From Dactylorhiza incarnata (taxonomy: Eukaryota; Streptophyta; Magnoliopsida; Asparagales; Orchidaceae): a stretch of DNA of 64,000 nucleotides. Under the pieces are notes generated by a model that had not been told where the DNA came from, made no database searches, and saw only the letters and a program-made list of their open reading frames with translations. Shown here in pieces: positions 46,021-58,209 of this stretch (position 1 is the stretch's first letter; every line of letters begins with the position of its first letter). The stretch is taken from NCBI GenBank assembly GCA_033032865.1, contig JAWHQI010000024.1, positions 2,728,001-2,792,000 on the forward strand. Direction: 5' to 3'. The position numbers and the translations under genes are program-made.

Positions 46021-47948
46021 CTAGAGCGAAGATGAGAGTAAAGATCCAGATACCCAAGCGGTACCACCCATAGAGTAAGTGGATTTTTTAGGTACCCATA
46101 TTTGTTTTAACGATTGTTGTTTTATATTCCTGCAAGAGCTAGACGTGTGTCCAAACTTAAGACAATTTGCACACGAAATAAAGGGGGTTGAGACCCTTTT
46201 CTGAATTTCTACATTGCTCTTGCTGGATGATGTTTGAACTTTAGAAAAAACAGGAGATTTTTTAACTGGGGAGCTACTGCCGGCGTAAGTGGCTAGCGCC
46301 GGGAGATAGGGCTCACTTTGATATCCGACCCCAAACTTTCCAGAACCATAACATTGGTTTTCCAAAATCATATCCAAGGATTTTTGACCAATCCCGAATT
46401 TTTTTATGGCTATATTGAGATCATGATTTTGTTTTTTAAGAAATGTATTTTCTTGTACAATCATAACACATTTATTTCCAAAGCCCTTTTTGTTATTTTC
46501 AATTTGTAAAAGAGAGGTTTTTAGTTTTCTCTCTAAGTCCCCCTTTTCTTTTGCAATAGCTTTGTTTTGTGAGAGGGCCTTAGAAAGAGAAACTTCAAGT
46601 TCTTTTGTCTTAAATAAAGAGTGTTCACATTCTTGGCATGAAACTTTTCTCTTTTCAAGGGAAATCAATTTTTTTGTGAGCTTATGATTTTCTTTGATAA
46701 TAGATTCATTTTCACGATTTAATATAATATTATCTTTTACACTTTGATCATAGGATTTGCAAGTTAGAACAAATTCATCATAGAGTTCTTTGAAGGTAGG
46801 AAGAGTTACCTCAGTGTCGCTAAGAACACTGGTGTCGTCGTCGTTGCTTTTTGCCATTAAGCATAAGTTTGCTTCCTCCTCGCTACTTGACTCAGACTCG
46901 TTTGAATCTTCAGAGGAAGAATCATCCCAAGTTGTGGCTTTCAGTACTTTTTTTTTCTCTTTTGCTTTGTATTGTTCTTTTTGCTCCTTTTGATACTTCG
47001 GGCATTGGCTCCGAATGTGCTCGGTCTTTCTGCAGTGGTAGCACTCTGGTGGTGGTCTTTATTCTTCATCTTCGCTTCCTTTTCCTTTCCTTGATGAAGA
47101 GGAAGATCACTTTCGTCGAGCATCCTTTTGGAAGTATTTCCGAAATGTGTTCCTTCTTTTCGGATTCCTGATGAACTTCCTGAAGTTTTTCACCAGGAGA
47201 CCTTCTTCATCTTCATCATCATCTTCGATGCTCTCCTTCTTTGATTTTAGTGCTAGCGCTTTCTTCTTTGGCTCTTTGTTGTATTCATCGTGTTGAATCT
47301 GGAGTTCTACCTCATGGGTTTTGAGATTCCCAATAAGGTTCTCGATCTGGAGCGTTCTTAAGTTGTGCGACTCCGAGATGGCTATCACCTTCGGATTGAA
47401 CCTTGGAGGTAAAGAGCGAAGAATTTTCCTCACCAAGTCCCGTCTGAGTAGATCTTTCCAAGTGCCTTTGAAACGTTGACGATCTTGGTGAAGCGAGTGT
47501 ACATCGAGTTGATATCCTCTTCGGTATCCATCCTGAATTTTTCATATTCAGATTCCAATTGGAATAGCTTTGCATCTTTCACATGCGATGTACCTTCATG
47601 AGTAACTTCCAATTGATTCCAAATATCATAAGCAGTTATGCATGCAGAAATTCTATTAAACTCAGTCCTATTTAAGGCGCAATATAAAGCGTTCATTGCT
47701 TTAGCATTATCTTTACACCTTAGTTTATCGTTATCATCCCATTTATCTTTTGGTTTTAGTAATGTCTCCTCTCCCACTACAGTTGTAGGAGGAGAGTACC
47801 GAACTTCTACCATGTTCCATACTTCTACATCCATGATCATAAGATAACACATCATTCAATTTTTCCAATAGTTGAAATCTGACCCAGTAAAGAGAGGTGG
47901 TCGACTAACTCCTTGACCCTCCGGAAAAGCGAGATCATGAGACGCCAT
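46021..47948 (-). pseudogene. gag: C Gag (Sirevirus-like, coiled coil)
   Basis: The minus-strand ATG at 47948 (MASHDLAFPEGQGVSRPPLF) is followed by a TGA after FNYWKN, then the gag core (WDDNDKLRCKDNAKAMNALY, AYDIWNQLEVTHEGT, INSMYTRFTKIV). After a frame change near 47433 come further gag sequence and a CCHC finger CYHCRKTEHIRSQC (about 47005-47045). The long carboxy half (46857-46021) is a coiled coil with heptad-like Leu/Lys/Glu and a second finger-like CANCLKFGHTSSSC, ending QIWVPKK, as in Sirevirus Gag. The motif GCTAGCGCCGG found in the LTR array also occurs inside this coding part (46276-46304). Confidence 0.9.
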
Positions 47949-47980
47949 TATTCCCGGTTGTTAAGCTGATTGGAATAAAA

Positions 47981-47994
47981 CCCCTCTGATACCA
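47981..47994 (-). promoter_or_regulatory. C primer binding site
   Basis: The minus strand reads TGGTATCAGAGGGG next to the 5' LTR, the tRNA-Met-type site. Confidence 0.9.
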
Positions 47995-47996
47995 CT

Positions 47997-49088
47997 TGTT
48001 GGATCGGTAGGCGCCCTTAGAGGGGGGGGGGGGGGGGGTGAATAAGGGTTTTCAAAAACTTATGTTATATGTTGAAATTCTTTTAAATAATGCGCGATTA
48101 AGAAGATGAGAAATCAAGTAAAACAATTGAAATAAAGTAGAGACATGTTTTATTAATATGAAATAAGGTTTTACAAAAGTTGATTTCTATAACGCTAGAA
48201 ATCCATGGCGAATAATAGTAGACTCTTTTTGTTTTATATCCCGACTCGCATCCCCACGAACCTGTGGCCCTAGCCTATCCTTCCCGGATTCGGCCTCAAG
48301 CCGCTCTAGCCAATCCAACTCCGGATATGGCCTTGAGCACCACCTAGACCTAACCTAGATCTAGTCGCCAACATGAGGCGAATTTCCGCCCTAAGTACTA
48401 CCCAGACCTAGTCGCCAACACGAAGCGATTTCTCTAACCGTTTACAAGAAATATGAAATGAAAATAATAAAAACTCCCTCTTGAAGACCTTCTGAAGTTG
48501 GAGACGAAGATCCGCTGTAGAATAAGCGTTGTAGAAGCAGACGTCGTTTGGATCCGGCGTGAAGAGATTCTCCTTCCGAAATTCGCAGAGCTTTGGTAGG
48601 ACATCAACTTTCGGCCAAGGCAGCCTCTGGAATTCTAGCACTCAATCTCTCTCTCTAATGTCTCTATGAAATGAGAGAAGAGGGGTCCTATTTATAGCCA
48701 CAGCGCTAGCGCCTGCACTAGTGCTACCGCCGGCGCTATCCCATATAGGACATATTCTGCGCGGCAGGATCATCAATCCGAGGAAACATTTCTCTCTTGC
48801 CTTTTGTGCTCTGCGCTATCGCCTGCGCTATCGGCTACCATCGGGCGCTATCTCCTTCTATATGTTCTCCTGAACTTGCGCTAATCATCGCTAGCGCCGT
48901 GCGCTAGGTGCTACCACCAACGCTAGTGGGCATGTTGGATTTGATGGCTCAAATTTGGGGGCAACCTTCTTATGTAATCCTTGAGTCATATGGACTTTTT
49001 TTTCCTGCACACTTAAACACACAAGATCAAATACACATAGGATTTGTTATTCTCAAACCTAGGAGATGCGGAAGACAATGTTCCAACA
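47997..49088 (-). repeat. C 5' LTR (right copy)
   Basis: This 1092-bp copy has a G homopolymer near 48022-48040 longer than in the left copy, a TATA box at 48690-48697 and the GCGCTA array at 48701-48930. About 4% differences from the left copy were seen in the first 480 bp. Confidence 0.92.
48701..48930 (-). promoter_or_regulatory. C U3 array of GGCGCTAGCGC-type motifs (right LTR)
   Basis: This has the same organisation as 22391-22620, with a few units changed, for example GCACTA for GCGCTA. It lies directly upstream of CTATAAAT. Confidence 0.7.
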
Positions 49089-52000
49089 GGTGTGTGCATT
49101 ATTAAGTTAATCTTTCACCGTCATTTATTCCTACACTTTAGGTTTAACCATGGATTTCCCGAGGACTACCCTATGAGGGGCTCGCTATGGTACTAGGAAC
49201 TATAATGGGATGACACCCCAATGCTCCCTTTCCAAGGCACTTAATGTTATTAGTGACTACCCATAAGTATACCCTTCTTATCCTTACACTTGGATTACCC
49301 TAAGTATTTTATGACCCTCTAAGGGGAAAGACGACCTTTCGTCGGTCCCGAACACGACCTTACCCCCTAGCTTATCGGGTACACTCAACATATAGACCCC
49401 TAATAGTGACCTCACATCTTCTCTACCAGACTAGGTACACCATCTACCTTCCATTCCCACCTAATGATCCACAAATTACTCAAGTTTTATAGTTTTACTA
49501 TACACAGACCAAATGAGTTATATGAGTTGCATAAAGGGAGGTACCCCAAATATTCATCCAACTGACTCAAGATTATTACCAGGAGTCTATCTTGATATTC
49601 TAAGACTAAATCCAGAGGATAATATTTTTCCTTACTGAATTGACATTTATTATAATTTTCCTCAGGACTGACCTAGTATGAAATTGTACATGAAGTATAA
49701 AATCCTATTATGATATGGCCTCCACAAAATTATGGAAAATCTATGAAGTCAAAATAACAGTAAATTCATAGTATCACAATTTTGCAGAAAGGGGTTGGCC
49801 TCTAATTATAATATTGAATAATTACCCCAAATTAGAATTTAAAGAAGGAACCACCAAAAATACTTGTCCAAAAATTATGGAAAATTTACCATACATTATA
49901 TTAATTATAAAAGTCTACTGGCCAAATTTCAGAATTTATCAAAACTAATTAGTCACATAAATAAATATTCCAAGTAAACTCATACTAGGGAAAATTGTGA
50001 AGTAACCTACTGATAAATAATTTCAAAAACTATAAAAAATTCACAGAGCTCTATAATGCCCTAAAATGTCCTACCACTAAGTTTCATAATTTTCCAGAGG
50101 ATATTTGACCCTCTTTTATTTAACATATTCCTAAGACAAAATAGGTGACTTGTGAATGAAGTGCTAATTAAATCAATTCAATAATTACACAAAAATTACC
50201 AGAGGTCTATATCATTATTATGAGGGTACTACCAAACTTTCACCAACATCCAAGATAATTTGAGCATGTAAATTTCTCTTATAAGAAGGTTCCCTAAAAT
50301 GGTTATAACCTAAATCAGAGGGGATAAGTGTTCCTAAAATTCTCATAAAATTTCCTAGGGAATATTCACACCCAATGAACTTATATACCAAGTTTCATGA
50401 CCATTCAAGGGCATATGCCCTTATGTCCTTCACAAGGCTCAAAGTTCAACCCTAAGGTTTGAACTAGGGTCCCAGGGCATATCCACCCCACATAACCCCA
50501 AATTAATCATGGGGGTGTCTTATGTGATCCTAAACCAGTGGCCAAAGTTTCACACCACTTTGATGAGATTTGACCACCTAATTCCATCATCTGCACTTTT
50601 GATCTTGTTTGACCTCGTTTGACCAAACTTGGGTTAACTAATTACCCAACCAAATCAGTCCCAATTGGGCTGAAATTTTTACCAGGGTCATATAATAACC
50701 CTAAAGAGCACCCACCAAACTTTGGAGGGGATTGGAGGTCATTAGATCCTATAATTAAATAATATATGGATTATTAAATTTTTACAAAAACCTTAGAAAA
50801 ATGTTTTCCAAAAATTCCCATCTTTGGATATGTTAAGGGGGTTGGTGCAAATAGCCTATGTTTCAATTTTCAAGTCAATATCATTTCCCTATCAAAATTT
50901 ATTCAAGAAATAGTGGTTGTCCTATCCTAGGGACCAGTCCCACCAAAATGGTCCTACATGGAGCTACAGTACTCCTTTGGGCTGAAACAAATTTTAAAAT
51001 AAAGTACACACCATGGGATACAACTTTGATGTTGGACACTTTTTCATCAGAGGAGCCTAAGTATTTTTTAGTAATTAAATCTAGGTACAACAATACTTGT
51101 GACAGAAAATACAATATATATAATTTAATTCAATATCATCACATCACACATTTTGAAGCAAGATGAGCGGCCCTTGCTCATCTTCTTCCTCCAGCCGACG
51201 GCTGAGGATAGCCCATCCTGGAGCTTATTGAGGGATGATTTCCCGGCCACCTGTGCCTGTTCCCGGCCGACCAATGCCACCACCACCTCCGTTGAGGTGG
51301 TGGCCGACGATAGACGGTGGTTGGCCGGCCGGAGGTGGTCGGAATCGGGATTTAGAGGAGGGACAAAAGCTCAAAAATGAGCTTCTTTCGGTGGCTTGAT
51401 TCGAGCCCTATTTGGCTCGAATCAAGCCCCAAATCGACAGAGATCTAGCACTAGAGGAGGATGGGAGGATCAGACCTGTGTGGTGGCCTGAGGATCGGAC
51501 CTGTGTGGTGGCTTGATCTAGCCATGGCCGGAGCTCGATTTTTTGATGCCATGCCTCCTCTGGTCTTCAGTGCACGATCCCTCTTGGAATGTTGGGGGTT
51601 TTCTTCCTCTCACTCCTCTGAAGATGTTAAAGACCTCAATTGGAGGCAAGAGGGGGGTTTCACATGGTGGCTATTAATGCCCTTGATGGAGAATTTTGGT
51701 TTCATATGGGGGAGGTGAATTGGGCATCAATGTGGCTGGGAGAAGGCTGGAAACTCCTCCTCTCCCCAAGAGAAGATGAATGGTGTCATCAATGGGCGGA
51801 ATTGGAGGTTTCTTCTTCCTCCCCATTAACTCCCCCTTGTCTCTCTCTCTCTCTCTCTTTCAAATTGGGCTTTCTCTCTCCTGGATGATTTTCATGAAAT
51901 TGAATGGCCTATTCAGTAACACCCAACTCCATTAGGTGGTGGACCACCTCAATTGGGTCTAGCCCAAGAGAATTGGGCTTGATTAGGTCAACATAGGTCA

Positions 52001-52614
52001 TTTTGACCTAAATTTGAGGTATATTTGACTTTGGTCAATTTGACGATTTGGGCTGACCCCAATGGGTGGCTAGTCACCCATTGGCCTCCCTTAAGGGTTA
52101 GGAAGGTCTATGTAGGGTTAATTTGGCAAGGTGAGGGTCAATTGACCCTTAATAGGTGACCAAATAGGGCTAGGGTTGACTTTGGTAAAATTGGCCAAAT
52201 CGGAGGCCCCATGATGGGGCTTTTTGGTCCATTAGGTCCCTAGTATCCTTATAATGGTAGGGGAAAGGTCAATTTGGCATGGCGGAGGTCAATTAGCCCT
52301 AATTCAGCTACTTTGACTAATTTTGGGTTATGGTTGACTTTGGTCAATTTGACCTCTTTGGTTGACCCCAATGGATCCCTGGTGCTCTAAGGGGTCCCCT
52401 AATGGGTTAGGGATGTTATGTTGGGGTCAAGGAATCAAGTTGATGCCCTAAAGTCCAACCCTAGGCTTGGTATCTGAAAATTGCTATTTGCAGACCACTT
52501 GGGTTTTCTCCTTCTTACCTAAGTTCACATGATCTTAAGCTCTTCCTATGGTTTTGTCATGACCTAGTCATGACAAAACCAACTTGGAGGTCTAGTTGTT
52601 TGGGGAATGTGACA
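49089..52614 (-). repeat. G solo LTR, right part (LTR start in element sense)
   Basis: The TTGAC-rich U3 end is at 51980-52450. Around 51170-51880 the sequence is more GC-rich and has a (CT)n run near 51840-51860; the open frames there have no recognisable domain. The rest (49100-51150) is AT-rich without a frame. It ends TGTCACATTCCCC on the minus strand next to the TSD. Confidence 0.7.
51980..52450 (-). promoter_or_regulatory. G U3 array of TTGAC / GTCAA (W-box-like) motifs
   Basis: About sixteen TTGAC cores on either strand occur in 470 bp, several as inverted pairs such as GGTCAATTGACC (about 52136-52147) and TTGACTTTGGTCAA. The segments repeat in a degenerate tandem form. TTGAC(C/T) is the binding core of WRKY factors; the function here is inferred. 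Confidence 0.6.
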
Positions 52615-54634
52615 ATTGGTACCTTGGCATCCTCCTCGATGTTGAGGATGACGAAGTTTATCGGGAAGATAAACTTGTCAACCTTGACCAGGACGTCTTT
52701 CACTACCACTAACAAATACTTTATCGAGCGATCCGTGAGTTGGATGCTCAGTTTTGTTGGGCTAGGAATACCGAAATCAAGTTTCTTAAATAGGGAGAAG
52801 GGCATTAAATTAATACTCACGCCTAGGGCCGCTAGGGCGTATTTTATTAACAAATTGCCAAAAAGGCACGAGATGGAGAATCTTCCCGGGCCATTCAACA
52901 TTGGCGGCAATTTGTTAAGTAGGACCGCCGAGCATTCCGCAATAAGGGAAATGCTCAAAAAACCCTCGAGTTTCTTTTTATTAGAAAGCAACTCCTTTAG
53001 GTATTTTGTATTTTTCGGCATCTGAGAGAGTGTCTCGTAGAAGGGGACGATAATTTGAATTTGTTTTAGTATGCGAAATTTTTTTGATATTGTTCGTCAT
53101 TCTGCTCGTTGTTAATTTTTAACGGGTAAGGAATTTGCGGGCTCGAAACATTCGGCGCAATACAAATATTCAAAGTATTTAAAATCAGAGAAGAGGTTGT
53201 AGGGGTCGGAGTCAAAATATGTACCTTAGGCTCAACCCGCAAATGAGGAGACGACCTCCTTGCTGCTGCGAAGGGTTATAGCGTGGGCATTTTCACGGGG
53301 GTTCGACTCCGTATTCCCTGGCAAAGCTCCAAGTGGCCGCTCGGAGATCATTTTAGCAAGCTATCCAACCTGCATTTCTAAGTTTTTTAGCGATCCGGTA
53401 ATATTTCGAATATTTGACTGGTTAGACGCGACATATTTAGCAAAATTTTCTTCGAGCGGAGAAGGTTTTGGAGGAGGAGGTTGAAAGCCCTTCTGAAATC
53501 CCTGAGGAAATCCTTGCGGAATCGCATTCGTGGGCCGTTGCGCGTTGTTTTGATTACTCTAGGAGAAGTTCGTGTGGTTCCTCCAACCCAGATTATAATT
53601 ATTATTATAGGGTTATTATTAGGGTTGAAGGGGGCCGAACTGGATTGTCAGGATAATCCAATGTCTCCTCGACTATATTATTATTATTCGCCCATGCGGG
53701 AGTGGAGGAGGAAGCAGTCATCTCCTCCACTTGCTTACTTAGCTGCTCTACCTGCGAGGCTAAGTGAGAAGTGACATCCACTTCATAAATCCATGCCGGT
53801 TTATTAGGATGTTATCTAGGCACATTTCATTGATATGCGTTCATGGCCATTTCCTCGAACAGATCTTGGCACATTTCTAGGGTTTTATTAACGCCCCCAC
53901 CCCCCCCCCCCCCCCCCCGGGTGACCACATCGATCATTTGTTGCATTTGGAAATTCAAGCCATTATAGAACGTTTGGACTTGCAGTCAGGGTGGTAGCGC
54001 GTGATGAGGACACCTACACAGGAATTCTTTAAAGCGCTCCCAAGTCTCGTAGAGAGACTCGAAATCGAATTGAATGAAAAAAGTTATATCCGTGCGCAAC
54101 TTAGCGGTTTTTATGGGGGGGGGATATTTCGTTAGAAATTTCTCCGTCAATTTGGCCCACGTAGTTATGGATCCTCTCGGAAGAGAAGTCAACCACGTCT
54201 TAGCCTTTGTCCGCATCGAAAATGGAAATAAATGTAAACGAATGACGTCATCAGTAACATCACTAATTTTAAAAGTACCGCAAATTTCCAAAAAGTTTGA
54301 AAGGTTTAAATTCAGGTTCTCATCCGACAAACGGTGAAATTGTCGACTGTTGTACCATTTGAATGATGCTAGATTTTATTTCAAAATTATTATTGGCTAC
54401 CGTGGGGCGAATGACGCTCGATCATGTATCTTCTAAATTTGGTCGTGCATAATAGGTCATGGTCCATTGTGGGGCAGCAACTAGATTGGGCTCAGCCATA
54501 GCTTCGGCGTTAGTGTCTCCAATAGACTCTTCGAGATTTAAAGGTGGATTTTGATCACGAGATCAAAGGCGCTCATGAACGGTGCGGGGATCAAAAGGAG
54601 TTTCCGGTTCGTTCGAAGAGCTTGCTCGAGTCAT
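52615..54634 (-). pseudogene. gag: B gag and protease start (degenerate)
   Basis: The minus-strand ATG at 54634 (MTRASSSNEPETPFDP) parallels A Gag. The gag core is at 54330-53986 (VIRLHLFPFSMRTKAKTWL, SITTWAKLTEKFLTKY, ESLYETWERFKEFLCRCPHH). A poly-C run interrupts it at 53894-53920. The segment corresponding to the A gag-pol overlap is at about 53490-53300 (PPKPSPLEENFAKYVAS), and here it is in one frame with the following protease region. The protease start is at 53021-52615 (GRFSISCLFGNLL, ALGVSINLMPF; the catalytic Asp is Ala), ending ILNIEEDAKVPI at the G insertion. Confidence 0.9.
53894..53920. repeat. Poly-C homopolymer
   Basis: An almost pure C run of about 27 bases lies in the B gag remnant. 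It is either slippage or an assembly-sensitive site. Confidence 0.8.
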
Positions 54635-54763
54635 AGGTAATATTAAAAGATACTTTTTTTTTTGTTTTTTTTAGAAAAAAAATATATAAGAGAGAAAAAA
54701 TGGGAGGAAGAAATAAAAGATAAAATTAATAGTGATTCTTTTTTTCAAAATAACAACACAAGT

Positions 54764-54780
54764 CCCCGGCAACAGCGCCA
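54764..54780 (-). promoter_or_regulatory. B primer binding site (tRNA-Asp)
   Basis: The minus strand reads TGGCGCTGTTGCCGGGG, one mismatch from the A site, six bases from the 5' LTR. Confidence 0.88.
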
Positions 54781-55675
54781 AAAACTTGATGATTTAAATT
54801 GGGATTCTTGCAGAAGCCTTGGTGTGATTAGATTTAGGCGAGCATTTTCGAGGGGTGTGGCGAGTATTTATACTTTGAGAAATCAACCATTATTCTATCG
54901 AGAGATAGAATTAATAGTCTTTTTGTCTTGCGAAATATCGATAGTTACTCCCCGGCGACGGCGTCGAAAACATTATGGTTTATAAAAAATGGGTTTTTTG
55001 CAAATCTTTTGGAAGTTTATCCAAACTAATCTTCGATAAAGGCAAATATACCTTATCGCGTATAGTATAAGATATTTTAGAAAATATCGAGGTCGTATTT
55101 TTCCGGATCGTGTTGATTATTTCTACTTTTTAGGATTGAGCAATTATCTTATCGAAAAAAGTGTTTGATTAGGTTTGTAATTTTTAAAGAGCGATATCAA
55201 TAATAATTATGACTTGGTGTGCGTTTAATGGAAAATGAGAGAAAAACAATTTAGGAAAAAAACACAAAAACACTAAATTGAAAACTCACACACTCTACAA
55301 TAATTAAAATGACAAGTAATAAATCTAAATTAGCACACTCGCACACTCTACAAGAATTGAAAAATTAATTAAAAGAAAACAAGAAAATTATCTTATACAC
55401 ACACTCTGCTTGAATTGAAAACTTATTTGAAAAAAAGCAGAAAAATTATCTCATACACATACACACACACTCTCTACTTTGAATTGAAAAAAACTTAAAA
55501 ACTAAATTAGCAAAGAAAGACAAATTAAACTCATACACACACCCACTCTACAATAATTAAAAGCTAAATTAACAAAAACAAAAACTAAACTCATACACAC
55601 ACACAACATAAAAGAAACTAATTTAAAAGAAAGTAAAAAAAAACTAAACTAATACACTCACTATTCGTGCACAAA

Positions 55676-55890
55676 AGGCCCGGGCCCACTGGGCCGGCCC
55701 GAGCCCGGCCCGGGAAAAGCCCGTTGAGGCCCGGCCCGGGCCTAACCTGGGCTTAGGGCCGTGGCAGGGCTCCAATCTGGAGCTTCTGCCCGGCCCGATA
55801 CCCGGCCCGGGTCGGGCCGGGCAAAGCCCGATTTTCGGGCCGGCCTGAGCCCGGGCCCAGGCACAGCCCGGCCCAGGGATGGCCAGCCCG
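55676..55890 (+). repeat. hAT left subterminal GC repeats
   Basis: Dense GGCCCGG/CCGGGCC units occur here, mirrored at 58505-58650. hAT transposases usually bind short subterminal repeats, so these are likely binding sites. Confidence 0.7.
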
Positions 55891-56007
55891 AGAGCCCTTA
55901 AACGGTTCTTAAAAAGAGCCGTTAAAGGCTTTAATAAGAGCCGTTAAAGGCTCTTTATTAAGAGCCTAGGGGCTGCTACCAGCTGACATCAAAGTCAGCT
56001 GGCAGCG

Positions 56008-56053
56008 GGACAGCCTAGGGGCTAGGCTGTCCAGCCTAGCCCCTAGGCTGTCC
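56008..56053 (+). repeat. Perfect 22-bp hairpin upstream of the hAT transposase
   Basis: The arms start GGACAGCCTAGGGGC and are perfectly complementary over 22 bp with a 2-nt centre, followed by TTTTTT. Smaller inverted pairs (CAGCTGACATC...GTCAGCTG, and AAGAGCC...GGCTCTT) lie just upstream at 55910-56005. Confidence 0.85.
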
Positions 56054-56271
56054 TTTTTTAGTTTTTTATTATTTTTATTATTTTTAAATTATTTTATTTT
56101 AAATAATAATAATAAAAAATAAAAAAAAAAGTTATAAATAAACCTTAAAAAAAACCGCCTCTCACTCTCTCAGATTCTCACTCTCTCACCACCTCACTCT
56201 CACTCATTCTCTCTCTTTCTCTCATTCTCTCTCACTCTCTCACTCTCCTACTCTCTCGCTCTCTAATATTT

Positions 56272-58209
56272 ATGGCATCCTCCTCATCAACGCCGGCGTC
56301 GTCGACTCAAAGTATGGCCGAAGTGGTGGAGCATAACCGGAAAGCGCCAGTTTGGGAGCATTTTGACAAAGTCAAAATCGACGACGAATTCAAGGCGCGA
56401 TGCAAATTATGTTCAAAATTGCTAACCCTTACCGGCAACTCGACACTAGCAAGACACATAAAGTCTTGTATTGCGAAACAAGCTCCGGAGTCCAGCCAGG
56501 CACAACTATCCGCATCGGGGCAAATATGGACGTACGATCAACTTCGACAACGTGAATTGCAGGTGAAAGACGTCATCAAACGTGGGTTGCCGTTTAGCCA
56601 CTATGACAACGATGAGGCGACGGAGTACATACACGAAGGACTTCAGCCAAAATATCAACAAGTAAGTAGATCCACTATTAGACGCGACACACTAAAATTA
56701 TATTTTGAGGCAAAACAATCTTTAATAAATTATTTTGAAACTTTTGAGGGATGTGTGAGTTTAACGAGCGACGTCTGGAGTAGCTCCATAAAAGTAGGAT
56801 TATCGTATATATGTATCACGTGTCATTGGATCGATCCCGTTTCTTGGGAGCTAAATAAGCGCGTTATATGTTTTGAAGGTTTTGAATTTCCGCACACAGG
56901 TAAAGCTATATATCAGGTTATTATTAAATGCGTGCGCGAATTTAAATTAAAAGATAAAATAATGAGTATATCTTTTGATAACGCTAGTAATAATAACCTC
57001 GCAATAGAGTGGTTAAAACGCGATTTAAAACCAATGTTAAACGGTGCATTTTTTCACACTCGATGTGCCTGTCACGTTTTAAATTTAGTAGTGCAAGATA
57101 GTCTAGCAGCTATGGAACCGTATATTTCAAAAATTTGGACAATGCTTAAATTTATTTATTGTACAAAACAACGAAGTCAAGACTTTAGAAAATTTGTAAC
57201 AGCATAAGGACATAAATATTTGAAACCTCAATTTGATATGCCCGTGAGATGGAATTCAACATATAAAATGTTGAAAAGAGCGTTTCAACAAAAAACACTT
57301 CTTATGGAATATTACACCTTAATTAATAATCATGATTTAACTGATAACGATTGGGACGTACTATTACATTATGTAGATTTACTAAAATATTTCCATAGGG
57401 CGACTGTTTCTTTATCTGGCGTGTATTATCCGACTAGCTCACTAGTAATTGAAAATTTTGTAAATATCGCACAAAAATTTAATTATTATAAGCAACACGA
57501 AGGGTGGCTTTCTTTAATTGAAATAATGGAAGAAAAATATTTAAAATATTATAGAGAATTGCCTCCCGCGTTTTCATGCGCCGCAACTTTAAATCCGTTA
57601 TTCGGTGTAGACGGCGTAGAAAATTTGATAGATGAAATTAATAATAACTTAAACATAATTCTAAGTTTCGAGGATAGTGACGACGTTAGTACTTTAAAAT
57701 TTCATTCTGTATTTACTGAATTTTTTAATTATTACGATAACTTATATGGCTCGCGACCCCGAGAAGAAGTATCGCAAACAAGAACAAAAGATTCTTTTAA
57801 AAATAAAATGTTAGAATTAGCCTCTAGGAAAAAAACACGCACAACTAGTAGCTTAAACGAATTAGGATTGTATACCAAAACACAATTCCGCGATTTTATG
57901 AGTACCGAGGAGATCGAAAACTTCGATCTCTTAAAATGGTGGAAAGGTAAAGTTAATACATATTCTATTTTGGCCTATATGGCCCGAGATTTACTAACAA
58001 TCCAAGCTAGCACGGTAGCTTCGGAGTCCGCTTTTTCTCTTAGTGGCAGGGTTTTGAACGAGCGAAGGAGTCGGCTAAATGAAGAATCACTGGAATTATG
58101 CATCTGCTATAAGGACTATTTGGATGCTACGAGGAGAAAGCAGCACATTTCAGCGTTGGAGGCGAGCTCGGAGAAGCTAGAAGACGAGATGAACGCGATG
58201 AATATCTGA
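56272..58209 (+). pseudogene. hAT transposase with BED zinc finger (one stop)
   Basis: The ATG at 56272 opens 311 codons to TAA at 57205-57207, then the same frame continues to 58209, about 645 residues in total, which is normal for a plant hAT. An amino-terminal BED finger occupies about residues 20-70 (VWEHFDKV, CKLC, LARHIKSC). The catalytic region follows (TSDVWSS, SFDNASNN, CACHVLNLVVQDSL) and, after the stop, MPVRWNSTYKML. The carboxy-terminal hAT dimerisation region is at about 57960-58130 (STVASESAFSLSGRVLNERRSRL, LCICYKD). The protein would bind the terminal repeats and excise the element. One nonsense codon prevents this unless bypassed. Confidence 0.95.

Larger units (their letters stand above)
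21686..49088 (-). mobile_element. C: Sirevirus-like Copia retrotransposon, split by D
   Basis: LTRs lie at 21686-22778 and 47997-49088 (about 1.09 kb), ending TGTTGGAAC and CCAACA in element sense. A PBS lies at 47981-47994, gag is at 46021-47948, pol is at 43928-46020 and 24777-25751, and a long non-coding 3' region has several PPT-like runs. The coiled-coil Gag with a CCHC finger and the multiple PPT copies are Sirevirus traits. A clean TSD is not visible: the left LTR edge reads TGTTATTGG rather than TGTTGG. LTR divergence is about 4% by eye. The element is dead through stops and frame changes. Confidence 0.9.
20331..52614 (-). mobile_element. G: long solo LTR of a Ty3-type element, interrupted by C
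   Basis: The span is flanked by the TSD ATTGG (20326-20330 and 52615-52619) inside the B protease. On the minus strand it starts TGTCACATTCCCC and ends GGGTCTTACG. The G sequence consists of 20331-21685 and 49089-52614, about 4.9 kb in total, and has no gag, pol, PBS or PPT. That is what a solo LTR left by recombination looks like. The LTR ends and the TTCCGCGAG and GGGTCTTAC segments resemble chromovirus LTRs. The orientation is inferred. Confidence 0.75.

Noticed and set aside
48015..48042. Long G homopolymer in the C LTR as a G-quadruplex element
   Set aside because: Its length differs between LTRs and it is a simple run, so slippage or assembly error is as likely; no separate claim is made.
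21681..49093. A target-site duplication for element C
   Set aside because: The flanks read GTGGC on the left and GGTGT on the right. GTGTG could be matched only by shifting both edges, so I do not claim a TSD.
51153..51888. Open frames in the GC-richer part of G, a possible gene
   Set aside because: Frames of 75-102 codons have no recognisable domain or start context, and the stretch lies inside an LTR. Composition explains them.
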